NCBI GenBank assembly: GCA_964540905.1
Contig: CAZIOS010000009.1
Location: forward strand, 1-64,000
Source: VAYN01 sp964540905
GTDB lineage: Bacteria > Actinomycetota > Thermoleophilia > Solirubrobacterales > 70-9
Reading direction: 5' to 3'
Length of the DNA stretch: 64,000 bases
The first letter of the stretch is position 1. Each line of letters opens with the position of its first letter. The translations under genes and the position numbers were made by a program. Shown here in pieces: positions 1 through 6,888 of this stretch. A model generated the notes under the pieces. It was not told the origin of the DNA. It made no database searches and saw only the letters and a program-made list of their open reading frames with translations.

Positions 1-61
1 TCGCCTGCACGAGCGCCAGCCGTCCCGCTGGTCCGAGAGCGGCGTTACGGTGAATGTCCAT
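1..61 (-). CDS. IS481-family transposase, N-terminal fragment (runs off the left edge)
   Basis: Only the first 20 codons are in the window. The start MDIHRNAALGPAGR matches the usual opening of IS481-family DDE transposases (MNxHKNARLTPxGR), which precedes a helix-turn-helix. The ATG at 61-59 has a strong ribosome binding site (AAGGAGG) ending 6 nt upstream. The rest of the gene, including the DDE catalytic core, is outside the window, so intactness cannot be judged. The element's end appears to be at about 152, where TGTCC (read inward on the minus strand) is followed by a GCTAGT target site. Confidence 0.75.
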   Translation of the reverse strand, partial: MDIHRNAALGPAGRLALVQA

Positions 62-152
62 TCGGGTCCTCCTTGCTTGGGGCGTCGAATCCACCAAGCC
101 TCTTGGAGGGCCCGGATGCCTCTCAGGTGTTCACAAGGTGTGTGGGCGGACA
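1..152 (-). mobile_element. IS481-family insertion sequence, one end only
   Basis: The transposase start, its leader and a candidate terminal inverted repeat lie between 1 and 152. Read on the minus strand the end begins TGTCCGCCCACACACC at 152; IS481-family elements typically end in TGT. Immediately outside is GCTAGT (153-158), which fits the NCTAGN target duplicated by IS481-type elements. The other end and the second target copy are outside the window, so the boundary rests on one side only. Confidence 0.55.
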
Positions 153-275
153 GCTAGTGCCTGCTCAGACTGGAACACCTGAGTCGGACTCGCCGGACAA
201 CGAGTGAAGACTTACTGTTGCCATATCCCCAGTAGAGCTTCATCCGCTCGGAACCGAGTTTTCACTCCACACCGC

Positions 276-606
276 TCAGTTGCTTCCGATGTAAGTACGA
301 ACCACTGTCGCCTTGTCGTGGAAGAAGTTCTGCCCGTCGGGGCATTTGAGACTGACCACGCTGTGCTTCCTGCCGTTGTAGAGGTATTCCTTTTTGTCGA
401 TCGTCGCGCTGAAAGAAGTCACGGAACCTAAGCCGCCGGCGATCCTGGGGACCGAGAGACGACTTCGGTGGCTCACGGTGGGAGGGGAGCGGGGTCGTGT
501 TGAAGCGGTCGCCGCCGGTGATCCAGATCCCCGGACCGCCGATGATCGCGAAGTCGATCGTCGCCCTGGTTCCGCCTGCACCTAGTAAGGGCAGAGACAT
601 GGACAC
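276..606 (-). pseudogene. Frameshifted remnant of a secreted/surface protein
   Basis: Two minus-strand frames join into one plausible polypeptide. The upstream frame (from ATG 606) reads GTRATIDFAIIGGPGIWITG. Near 430-450 the sense shifts to another frame reading GGLGSVTSFSATIDKKEYLY, with a downstream NGRKHSVVSLKCPDGQ block that ends at 276. The second part resembles the C-terminal domain (G-x-G...F...I-x-[KR]-x-Y...G-K-[KR]-S-[VY]...CP-x-G) of secreted repeat proteins common in Solirubrobacterales. There is no signal peptide left, the fragment is only about 110 codons, and an IS end lies about 120 bp further on. A sequencing error in a short real gene is the alternative. Confidence 0.45.
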
Positions 607-628
607 GAATCAGGTGCCGGCCACGGGA

Positions 629-1603
629 TCATCTCGACTGCCACTCCGGTGCGCGCTCGATCGCGACCGTGCCGCCCGGCCCGAAGGGGATCTTCTCGGT
701 GTGGTCGCCGTCCGGCAACATCGTCCACAGGATGTAGTTCTGCGGGCTCGGCCCGAAGTCGGGAAGCATCCGGTGGCGGACGAAGAGGATCCGACGCCCG
801 TCGGGCGAGTAGACGGGATGGGAGTTCTTGAAGCTCTCGAAGTTCGGGTCCGGGTTCGTTGCCCCGGCCGGAACTCCGGCCGCCTTGATCAGATGCGCGC
901 CGCGGCCGTCGATTCGCATCTGCCAGATCGAGCCGCGGCGGTCGAAGACGACGAAGCGGCCGTCGGGGGAGATCGAGGGCTGGCTGCCGGCGCCAAGCTT
1001 CCTCAGGCGGGTGCCGTCGGGGTGGATAGTGAAGACGTGCCGGCCTTCGCTGTGGATGCCGGAGCTTTCGAAGATGATCAGGAGTCCGTTCGGTGAGTAG
1101 GAGGGATCGGCCTCGGACGAGTTCGGCGTCGCCGTGATCGCCCGCCGGTCAGTGCCCTCGGCGCTCGCGACCATCAGGTCGGAAGTCCCCTCGCCTTTGT
1201 ATTCGGAGCGCACGAAGACGATCTGGCGACCGCTCGGCGAGAAGCTCGGCTGGGAGGCCGAGAAGTCCCTCTCGGAGATCACTTCCCGCGGGTCGCCGCC
1301 GTCGGCACCCATCACCGAGACCTGACTGCGCGTGTCGCCGTTGCACGAGACGAAGGCGATCTCGCTGCCATCGGCCGAGAAGGCACCCTGCGAGCCGACG
1401 GCAAGGTCGGTCCGGTCCAAGCCGTCGGGGTCGATCGTGACGATCTGGCCGCCACCGCAGGCCGATTCGCTCGGCGATTCGTCGAAGAGGATCCTGCCCG
1501 GTCGGCCCGGGAAGGTCGCCTCGGCGGCGGGCCCGGTGAGCAGCAGCACCAGAACGCCGATCGCAGCGGACGAACACAGGGCCGAGATGAGTCGCTTGAT
1601 CAT
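629..1603 (-). CDS. Secreted TolB-like (PD40) beta-propeller protein
   Basis: The 324-aa product starts MIKRLISALCSS, has a hydrophobic signal sequence over about residues 8-28 and an AEA cleavage region. It then carries repeated PD40/WD40-like blades with the signature S-x-D/P-G-x-x-I-x-F (for example FSADGSEIAFVS, FSPSGRQIVFVR, YSPNGLLIIFES, ISPDGRFVVFDR, YSPDGRRILFVR). TolB-type propellers bind proteins or peptides outside the cytoplasm; no catalytic residues are evident and the ligand is unknown. I chose the ATG at 1603 because GGAG lies 7 nt upstream; an upstream in-frame ATG at 1624 has no such site. It is followed by the degraded secreted-protein remnant. Confidence 0.8.
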   Translation of the reverse strand: MIKRLISALCSSAAIGVLVLLLTGPAAEATFPGRPGRILFDESPSESACGGGQIVTIDPDGLDRTDLAVGSQGAFSADGSEIAFVSCNGDTRSQVSVMGADGGDPREVISERDFSASQPSFSPSGRQIVFVRSEYKGEGTSDLMVASAEGTDRRAITATPNSSEADPSYSPNGLLIIFESSGIHSEGRHVFTIHPDGTRLRKLGAGSQPSISPDGRFVVFDRRGSIWQMRIDGRGAHLIKAAGVPAGATNPDPNFESFKNSHPVYSPDGRRILFVRHRMLPDFGPSPQNYILWTMLPDGDHTEKIPFGPGGTVAIERAPEWQSR

Positions 1604-1835
1604 TGGTCTCCAGATGTAGAACATGGGGCGGGTCTTCGATGCTCGCGCGCGTCTGCGAGCCCGGCAAGGACAGGCGTGGAACCCGAGGGGCCAGATTCGG
1701 CTCGGACCGGGCCATCGCCATGCCGGCCAGCGTCATCCCCCAGCCGCGGTTTCCGGCCCACATAGCCCGTAGTGGCCGAGAGAGTGAGTATCCGGCCGCC
1801 GGTCTGCAGCTAGGTCGATGGAGAGGCTGAGCCGT

Positions 1836-3332
1836 TCAGCGCGGCCGCCGGTGCAGCACCTTGAAGCGCAGCATCGCGGCCGGGCCGCGTAGGCCGGTCG
1901 AGCCGATCGCGCGGACCCGCAGCGTGTGGCGGCCAACCGGGACCCAGTAGCGCAAAGGCGAGTGGCAACGGCGCCAGCTCCCGCGGTCGCGCTTGCATTC
2001 GAAGCCCTTGGCGCCGTCGCGGGAGTAGAAGTGGAAGCGGGCTTTGAAGCGCCGGTGACGGGTGACGGCCGATTGCCAGAAGCCCTCCGCGAACACGAGG
2101 TGCGTCCGCGGGCGCTTCCGGGTCGGCTTGGCTGGGGCATTGCCGGCGGGGGAGGAGGGCGACGGCGCCGCGAAAGGATCGGTCGCGCTGAAGATCCGGG
2201 AGTTGGCGCCGACCAGGACGCAGAGCGAGGTCGAGACGCAGGAGGCGCCCCACAGTGCGTTTTTGACGAACTGCCCATGGTCGGGCGATTCGGCTTCGAA
2301 GGGGACCAGGTTCTCGAAGGTCCAGGCCGTCGGACCGCCGCCAGGGTTCGTCGAGGTCACGACATCGCCGTCGTTGTCGACCGCGACGCAGTTCGTCGTC
2401 GTCGGGCAGGTGACGCCGGTGATCTGCACCGAGCCGCCGGCGTTCGTCTCGGCGAAGTTCGAGCCGGTGGGATCGGTGGAGGTGAGGACGTTGCCGCCGC
2501 CGTCCCCGGCCGCGCAGAGGAAGGTCGCCACGCAGGAGACTCCTTCGAGGTCCCGCTGCGTCGGCGAGCCGACCTCGCGCCAGGAGCCGGCCCCGCCGGT
2601 CGGGTCGGCCGAGACGAAGATCCGCCCCCCTTTGGCGACCGCGACGCACACGGAGGTCGTGGTGCAGGAGACGGCGCGAAGGTCGGGTGAGCCGCCGAGC
2701 TGCACCGACTGCCACTGCCCCGCGGTCGGCGCGCTCGTGCTGAAGACCCTGCCGCCTGCCGAGCCGTTGCCGCCCGACACCGCGACGCACAAGGACACGG
2801 ACGGACACGACACGGCGGTCAGGTGCGGGGCGCCCGGGCCTTTGTATGGGGTGCCGATCGACCAGCTACCGGCGGTCGGGTCGGTGGAGATATATACGGA
2901 GCCTTCGTAGCCGACCGCGACGCAGAGCCCTTCGGTGGCGCAGGAGACGCCATCGAGCGAACCGCGCGGGAAGGAGCATGACGCGGGAGGCACCCCTTCT
3001 TCTTCGAGGCAGCTCTGCTTCGGTTCGGCGTAGGTCGGATAGCCGGCGCGCCAGCTGTCCCTGCCGCCAGTCGGCGACTGCGAGACGGCGACGGTGTCGA
3101 GCGCGCCGACCGCGACACAGAGCTTTTTGCTCGGGCAGGAGACGCTGTAGAGCGGTACCTGATCCGCGTAGCCGCCTTCGAGCAGTTTCGCCGGCAGCTG
3201 CATCCCACTCCACTTCGAGGCTGCGGTCGACCCCGCGGGCAGCGCGAGGGCGGCGACGCTGACGACGATCATGGCGACCATCAGGGGGCGCGTCCCGCAT
3301 CGCCGTCGCCTGCTCTCGCCCCGCTCCCTCAC
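1836..3332 (-). CDS. Secreted seven-repeat Cys-paired beta-propeller protein with C-terminal Ig-like domain
   Basis: The 498-aa product has an arginine-rich N-terminus and a hydrophobic signal segment (MVAMIVVSVAALALPAG). It contains seven repeats with a [VA][ST]C-x5-C-[VA]-[AV]-[VG] core (SCPSKKLCVAV, SCATEGLCVAV, SCPSVSLCVAV, SCTTTSVCVAV, SCVATFLCAAG, TCPTTTNCVAV, SCVSTSLCVLV). Each repeat precedes a strand like VFSTSAPT or VYISTDPT, as in BNR/YCF48-like propellers, so seven blades each with its own disulfide is a reasonable reading. The C-terminal ~90 residues (FECKRDRGSWRRC...VGRHTLRVRAIGSTGLRG) form a bacterial Ig-like domain. The GTG at 3332 is used because AAGGAGG lies just before it; ATG 3281 would cut off the basic n-region. 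Its role is probably extracellular binding, with the ligand unknown. Confidence 0.75.
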   Translation of the reverse strand: MRERGESRRRRCGTRPLMVAMIVVSVAALALPAGSTAASKWSGMQLPAKLLEGGYADQVPLYSVSCPSKKLCVAVGALDTVAVSQSPTGGRDSWRAGYPTYAEPKQSCLEEEGVPPASCSFPRGSLDGVSCATEGLCVAVGYEGSVYISTDPTAGSWSIGTPYKGPGAPHLTAVSCPSVSLCVAVSGGNGSAGGRVFSTSAPTAGQWQSVQLGGSPDLRAVSCTTTSVCVAVAKGGRIFVSADPTGGAGSWREVGSPTQRDLEGVSCVATFLCAAGDGGGNVLTSTDPTGSNFAETNAGGSVQITGVTCPTTTNCVAVDNDGDVVTSTNPGGGPTAWTFENLVPFEAESPDHGQFVKNALWGASCVSTSLCVLVGANSRIFSATDPFAAPSPSSPAGNAPAKPTRKRPRTHLVFAEGFWQSAVTRHRRFKARFHFYSRDGAKGFECKRDRGSWRRCHSPLRYWVPVGRHTLRVRAIGSTGLRGPAAMLRFKVLHRRPR

Positions 3333-3651
3333 TCGCCTCCTTCTTAGCAGACCGCTCCTGATCGCATCGGTCGCCAAGAGCACGTCAACGACGGCTTGTA
3401 TCGCGTGGGGCGATTCTCCAGGACGCCGTCCTTCTGGCGATCCGATTGAGCGCGGCGCCTGAGGGGCCACTTTGTGTCCTTGTGGCTGGCACGGTAAATG
3501 CCCCACGACGACTGACGAAACCGCCTCTATCGCGGGAATCGGAAATCGGCAGCGCCGCAGGCGCTCGCTGGCCGGGGTGCCGGGCCGCCGGGCCTCTTCG
3601 ACGTCCGGGCCGTCACGTACGGGAACGATGAACCGCGGGGTCGACTCCCGA
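3333..3651. other. Intergenic region without recognised features
   Basis: These 319 bp separate the 5' end of the secreted propeller gene from the 3' end of the TetR gene. Candidate frames here are GC-rich shadows without start signals or protein-like composition, and I see no RNA gene or clear terminator hairpin. The promoter of the propeller gene must lie in its left part. Confidence 0.5.
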
Positions 3652-4248
3652 TTACTGCATGAGGACCTCCAGGGCGCCGACCTGCGCTCGCATGTCGGCG
3701 TCTCCCATCAGTGCTCGCTGCGCGACGAAACCCAGCGTGATCGACGTCAGCAGTCCGGCCACCCCTTTGGGGTCTGCCGCCGGATCGAACGTCCCGGCGG
3801 CCTGCCACCGTCTCACCGCCTCGGCATAGGCGTTTCGCAGTCTCCGGTAGGCGGCGCGAGTGGTCGCCTTGAGCTCGGGATCGCTCTGGGAGTGGCTCCA
3901 GCCGTGGATCGAGATGAGCAGGCGATCGATGCCTCGCTCGCGCGACCCGAAATCGACGATGGCGCGCAGGACCTGCTCGACGAGCTCGGGAAGCGGCGGT
4001 GGCTCGGGGTTCTTGAGGATGGGGAGAAGCTCTTCGGCTAGCCGGGCCGTCCCCTCGGTCACCACGGCGTTGAGGATCTCGTCCTTGCCTTTGAAGTAGC
4101 CGTAGACGGCGCCAGTCGAGAGGCCGGATCGGGCGATGATCATCTCCATCGACACGGCTTCGAGGCCGTGCTCCTGCAGGCAGGCGCGGGCCGCTTCGAG
4201 GACCTGCTCGCGGCGGGCCTCCCGACGCTCTTCGGTGATCCGGGGCAT
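3652..4248 (-). CDS. TetR/AcrR-family transcriptional repressor
   Basis: The 198-aa protein has the TetR helix-turn-helix at about residues 34-53 (MEMIIARSGLSTGAVYGYFK), followed by a helical ligand-binding domain. It is divergently transcribed from the MFS exporter at 4345. The 96-bp gap between them carries two identical 15-bp elements (4264-4278 and 4307-4321), each with a GAATATTC palindrome, one overlapping the exporter's -10 box. The arrangement fits a drug-responsive repressor controlling the pump and itself. The inducer cannot be read from the sequence. Confidence 0.92.
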   Translation of the reverse strand: MPRITEERREARREQVLEAARACLQEHGLEAVSMEMIIARSGLSTGAVYGYFKGKDEILNAVVTEGTARLAEELLPILKNPEPPPLPELVEQVLRAIVDFGSRERGIDRLLISIHGWSHSQSDPELKATTRAAYRRLRNAYAEAVRRWQAAGTFDPAADPKGVAGLLTSITLGFVAQRALMGDADMRAQVGALEVLMQ

Positions 4249-4263
4249 CGCGCCGTTTCTACC

Positions 4264-4278
4264 ACAAAACGAATATTC
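4264..4278. promoter_or_regulatory. Putative TetR operator, copy 1
   Basis: ACAAAACGAATATTC, containing the palindrome GAATATTC (4271-4278), is identical to copy 2 located 43 bp downstream. It lies between the divergent TetR and MFS starts, upstream of the MFS -35 box and close to the TetR start, so it could mediate autorepression. Confidence 0.6.
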
Positions 4279-4282
4279 ACTC

Positions 4283-4311
4283 TTGACAAGCCGGGCGCAC
4301 TCCGATACAAA
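4283..4311 (+). promoter_or_regulatory. Sigma70-type promoter of the MFS exporter gene
   Basis: A perfect -35 box TTGACA (4283-4288) is followed, after 17 bp, by TACAAA (4306-4311, four of six matches to TATAAT). Operator copy 2 begins inside this -10 box, so a bound repressor would block transcription. Confidence 0.65.
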
Positions 4312-4321
4312 ACGAATATTC
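4307..4321. promoter_or_regulatory. Putative TetR operator, copy 2
   Basis: This is the second identical copy of ACAAAACGAATATTC, with GAATATTC at 4314-4321. It overlaps the -10 box and the expected transcription start of the MFS gene. The two copies are 43 bp apart, about four helical turns, which would place both on one face of the DNA. Confidence 0.6.
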
Positions 4322-4344
4322 CTTCGCTATAGGAGATGGACACC

Positions 4345-5883
4345 ATGAACACCAACGTCCGAACCGGCAGCCGGCCAGTGAACCTCTCGATCGTCATGGC
4401 TGTCGTCTGTATCGCCCTCGGCGCGGTCTCGGCGGCGATGGCATCCCTCAACGTCGCCATTCCCGACCTGGTCCGCAGCACCCATGCAAGCCAAACCCAG
4501 CTTGAGTGGATCATCGACGCCTACCTGCTGGTCTTCTCGGTCCTGCTGCTTCCCGCGGGTGCCCTTGGCGACCGCTGCGGTCGCCGCCGGGCGCTGATCG
4601 CCGGGCTGGTCCTCTTCGGGAGCGCCTCGGCGGCGGCGATGGCCGTCACCTCCGCCAACCCGCTCATCTTCCTGCGGGGCCTGATCGGTCTCGGCGCCGC
4701 GCTGGTGATGCCGGCCACCCTGTCCACGATCACCAGCACGTTCCCTCCAGCCGAGCGCACGAAGGCGATCGGGGTGTGGGCCGCGGTCGCTGGAGGCAGC
4801 GCCATCCTGGGGCTACTGGTAAGCGGGATCCTCCTCCAGTGGTTCTCATGGCAGGCCGCCTTCGCCGTCAACGTCGTCCTCGCCACCATCGCCCTCGCCG
4901 GCACCGTCCGCTTTGTTCCGGAGTCCTCTCAGCCTGACGCGCCGAAGCTCGACAAGGGTGGGGCGCTGCTCGCTACGATCGGGCTGGTCGCCCTCGTCTT
5001 CAGCATCATCGAGGCCCCCGACGCCGGCTGGCTGAGCGTCCGCACCCTCGGCGGCATCGCGGCCGGCCTCGCCGGACTCGCGGCCTTCGTCCTCTTCGAG
5101 CGCCGCCAGCGGTACCCGCTCTTGGACCCGCGGCTGTTCGCCAACCGGAAGCTGTCCGCGGGCAGCCTCTCGATCTGCATCCAGTTCTTCGCCTTCTTCG
5201 GGTTCACCTTCGTCTCCCTGCAGTACCTCGAGGGAGTCCGCGGCTACAGCCCCCTCCTCGCCGCCCTCGCCGTGCTGCCCGTGTCGGCATCGATGATGCC
5301 GACGGCGAGGCTCACCTCAGAGCTGGCGTCCCGGTTCGGGCCCCGCGCCGTGTGCGTCGCGGGTCTCGTTCTCGTCGCCGCCGGGCTCGCCGTCCTCTCC
5401 CGTGTCGGGACCGACACCCCCTACTTGCTCATGCTCGCGGGCCTGGTGCCGCTCGGCATCGGCATGGGGGCCGCGATGACGCCCGCCACCGCCGCGATCA
5501 CCGAGGCGCTGCCCCAGGCGCAGCAGGGTGTGGGCTCCGCACTAAATGACCTCTCCCGAGAGGTCGGCGGCGCCCTCGGCACCGCGGTCATCGGCAGCAT
5601 CGTCACCGTCGTCTACCGCTCCAGCCTGCAGCTCCCAGGCGTCCCGGCGCCGCTCGTCGAGAAGGCACGGGCATCCTTTGCCGTCGCCATCCACGCTGGC
5701 GGGGCGACCGGCGCCCATGCCCGCAGCGCATTCGTCGACGGCATCCACGTCGGACTTCTCTACGCAGCCGGCGCAGCGCTCCTAGCCGCGATCAGCGTCG
5801 CCATCCTGCTCGAGAGGAAGGCGAAAATGCCCCGGTACGCAGGAGCGGGCGAAGAGCAGCAGCTGGCGCACGTCGCGGAGTAG
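4345..5883 (+). CDS. MFS drug exporter, DHA2 (EmrB/QacA) family, 14 TM
   Basis: The 512-aa protein has about 14 hydrophobic segments. The motif A loop GALGDRCGRRR (residues 73-83) follows TM2, and an LEWIIDAYLLVFSVLLLPAG segment precedes it, as in QacA/EmrB-type proton-driven multidrug pumps. The ATG at 4345 is preferred because AGGAG ends 9 nt before it; the ATG at 4336 abuts that site. A divergent TetR gene and duplicated operators upstream suggest substrate-induced expression. The substrate is unknown. Confidence 0.9.
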   Translation: MNTNVRTGSRPVNLSIVMAVVCIALGAVSAAMASLNVAIPDLVRSTHASQTQLEWIIDAYLLVFSVLLLPAGALGDRCGRRRALIAGLVLFGSASAAAMAVTSANPLIFLRGLIGLGAALVMPATLSTITSTFPPAERTKAIGVWAAVAGGSAILGLLVSGILLQWFSWQAAFAVNVVLATIALAGTVRFVPESSQPDAPKLDKGGALLATIGLVALVFSIIEAPDAGWLSVRTLGGIAAGLAGLAAFVLFERRQRYPLLDPRLFANRKLSAGSLSICIQFFAFFGFTFVSLQYLEGVRGYSPLLAALAVLPVSASMMPTARLTSELASRFGPRAVCVAGLVLVAAGLAVLSRVGTDTPYLLMLAGLVPLGIGMGAAMTPATAAITEALPQAQQGVGSALNDLSREVGGALGTAVIGSIVTVVYRSSLQLPGVPAPLVEKARASFAVAIHAGGATGAHARSAFVDGIHVGLLYAAGAALLAAISVAILLERKAKMPRYAGAGEEQQLAHVAE

Positions 5884-5950
5884 GCAGTGCTCGTCACCTT
5901 CCCGCTCGGGGTAACAGGACGCCTCGCTTCAGGCGACCGGGCAGCCGCCA

Positions 5951-6023
5951 CGCCCCCGGCTGGATTCGAACCAGCGACCATCGGCTTAGAAGGCCGGTGC
6001 TCTGTCCACTGAGCTACGGGGGC
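5951..6023 (-). tRNA. tRNA-Arg (anticodon TCT)
   Basis: The minus strand folds as a 73-nt tRNA: acceptor GCCCCCG pairs with CGGGGGC, D arm GCTC...GAGC, anticodon loop CTTCTAA giving TCT, T arm GCTGG-TTCGAAT-CCAGC, discriminator G. The outermost pair of the anticodon stem appears to be a C/A mismatch. CCA is not encoded. Confidence 0.92.
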
Positions 6024-6074
6024 AGCGGGGTCAAGGTTACGGGCCTGGCAAGCCGGATCGCGTAACCTCGGCCG

Positions 6075-6878
6075 GTGCCGAACGTCGGGGTGCCAGGAGC
6101 GAATCTGTATTACGAGCGCGGTGGCGAGGGTGAGCCGCTGCTGATGATCCAGGGGATGAGCGCCAACCACCTGGCCTGGGGAGAGCCGCTGCGCTCGCGG
6201 CTGGAAGAGCGCTTCGAGTGCGTCGTCTTCGACAACCGCGGCATCGGCCGCTCGGGCGGGGTCACCGAGCAGTTCTCGATCGCCGAGATGGCCGCCGACA
6301 CGGCGGCGCTGCTGGAGGCGCTGGAGCTGGAGAGCGCCCACGTGCTCGGCATCTCGATGGGCGGGATGATCGCCCAGGAGCTGGCCCTCGCCCACCCGGA
6401 GAAGCTGCGCTCGCTGACCCTCGGCTGCACCTACTGCGGCGGCGAGGGCTCGCAGCTGATGGCGCCGGCCGACTTCCAGGGCCTGGTCGAGGCGATGGCC
6501 TCCGGCGACCAGGACCGCGTCTTCCGGGCGATGTACGAGCTCAACCTCTCCCCCGGCTTCCGCGCCGAGCAGTCCCACTACGCCGAGTTCACGGCGATGG
6601 CGGCGGCGCTGCCTTCCCCGCGCGAGACGATCGGGATGCAGGTGCAGGCGATCGCCCTGCACGACACCAGCGCCCGGCTGCCCGACCTCGAGATCCCGAC
6701 CCTGGTTGTCCACGGCACCGTCGACCGCGTGCTCGGCGTCGCCAACGGCCGCCAGATCGCCGCCCTGATCCCCGGTTCACGGCTGGAGATCTACGAGGAC
6801 GTCGGCCACATGCTCTGGTGGGAGCGGCCCGAGCACACCGCCGAGCTGATTCGCGAGCACGCCCTCCCGCCCGCCTGA
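6075..6878 (+). CDS. Alpha/beta-fold hydrolase
   Basis: The 267-aa protein has the nucleophile elbow G-I-S-M-G-G (Ser94), an acid at Asp217 (VHGTVDRV) and His245 (DVGHML), a complete catalytic triad. The oxyanion segment is IQGMSANHLAW. The cap region (residues 125-195) is helical. The best family match is the broad 3-oxoadipate enol-lactonase/haloperoxidase-like group; the substrate cannot be assigned. The GTG start sits 6 nt after a TAACCT hexamer (6063-6068), which fits a leaderless transcript. It is monocistronic between a tRNA and a convergent gene. Confidence 0.85.
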   Translation: MPNVGVPGANLYYERGGEGEPLLMIQGMSANHLAWGEPLRSRLEERFECVVFDNRGIGRSGGVTEQFSIAEMAADTAALLEALELESAHVLGISMGGMIAQELALAHPEKLRSLTLGCTYCGGEGSQLMAPADFQGLVEAMASGDQDRVFRAMYELNLSPGFRAEQSHYAEFTAMAAALPSPRETIGMQVQAIALHDTSARLPDLEIPTLVVHGTVDRVLGVANGRQIAALIPGSRLEIYEDVGHMLWWERPEHTAELIREHALPPA

Positions 6879-6888
6879 GGGCGCTGGC

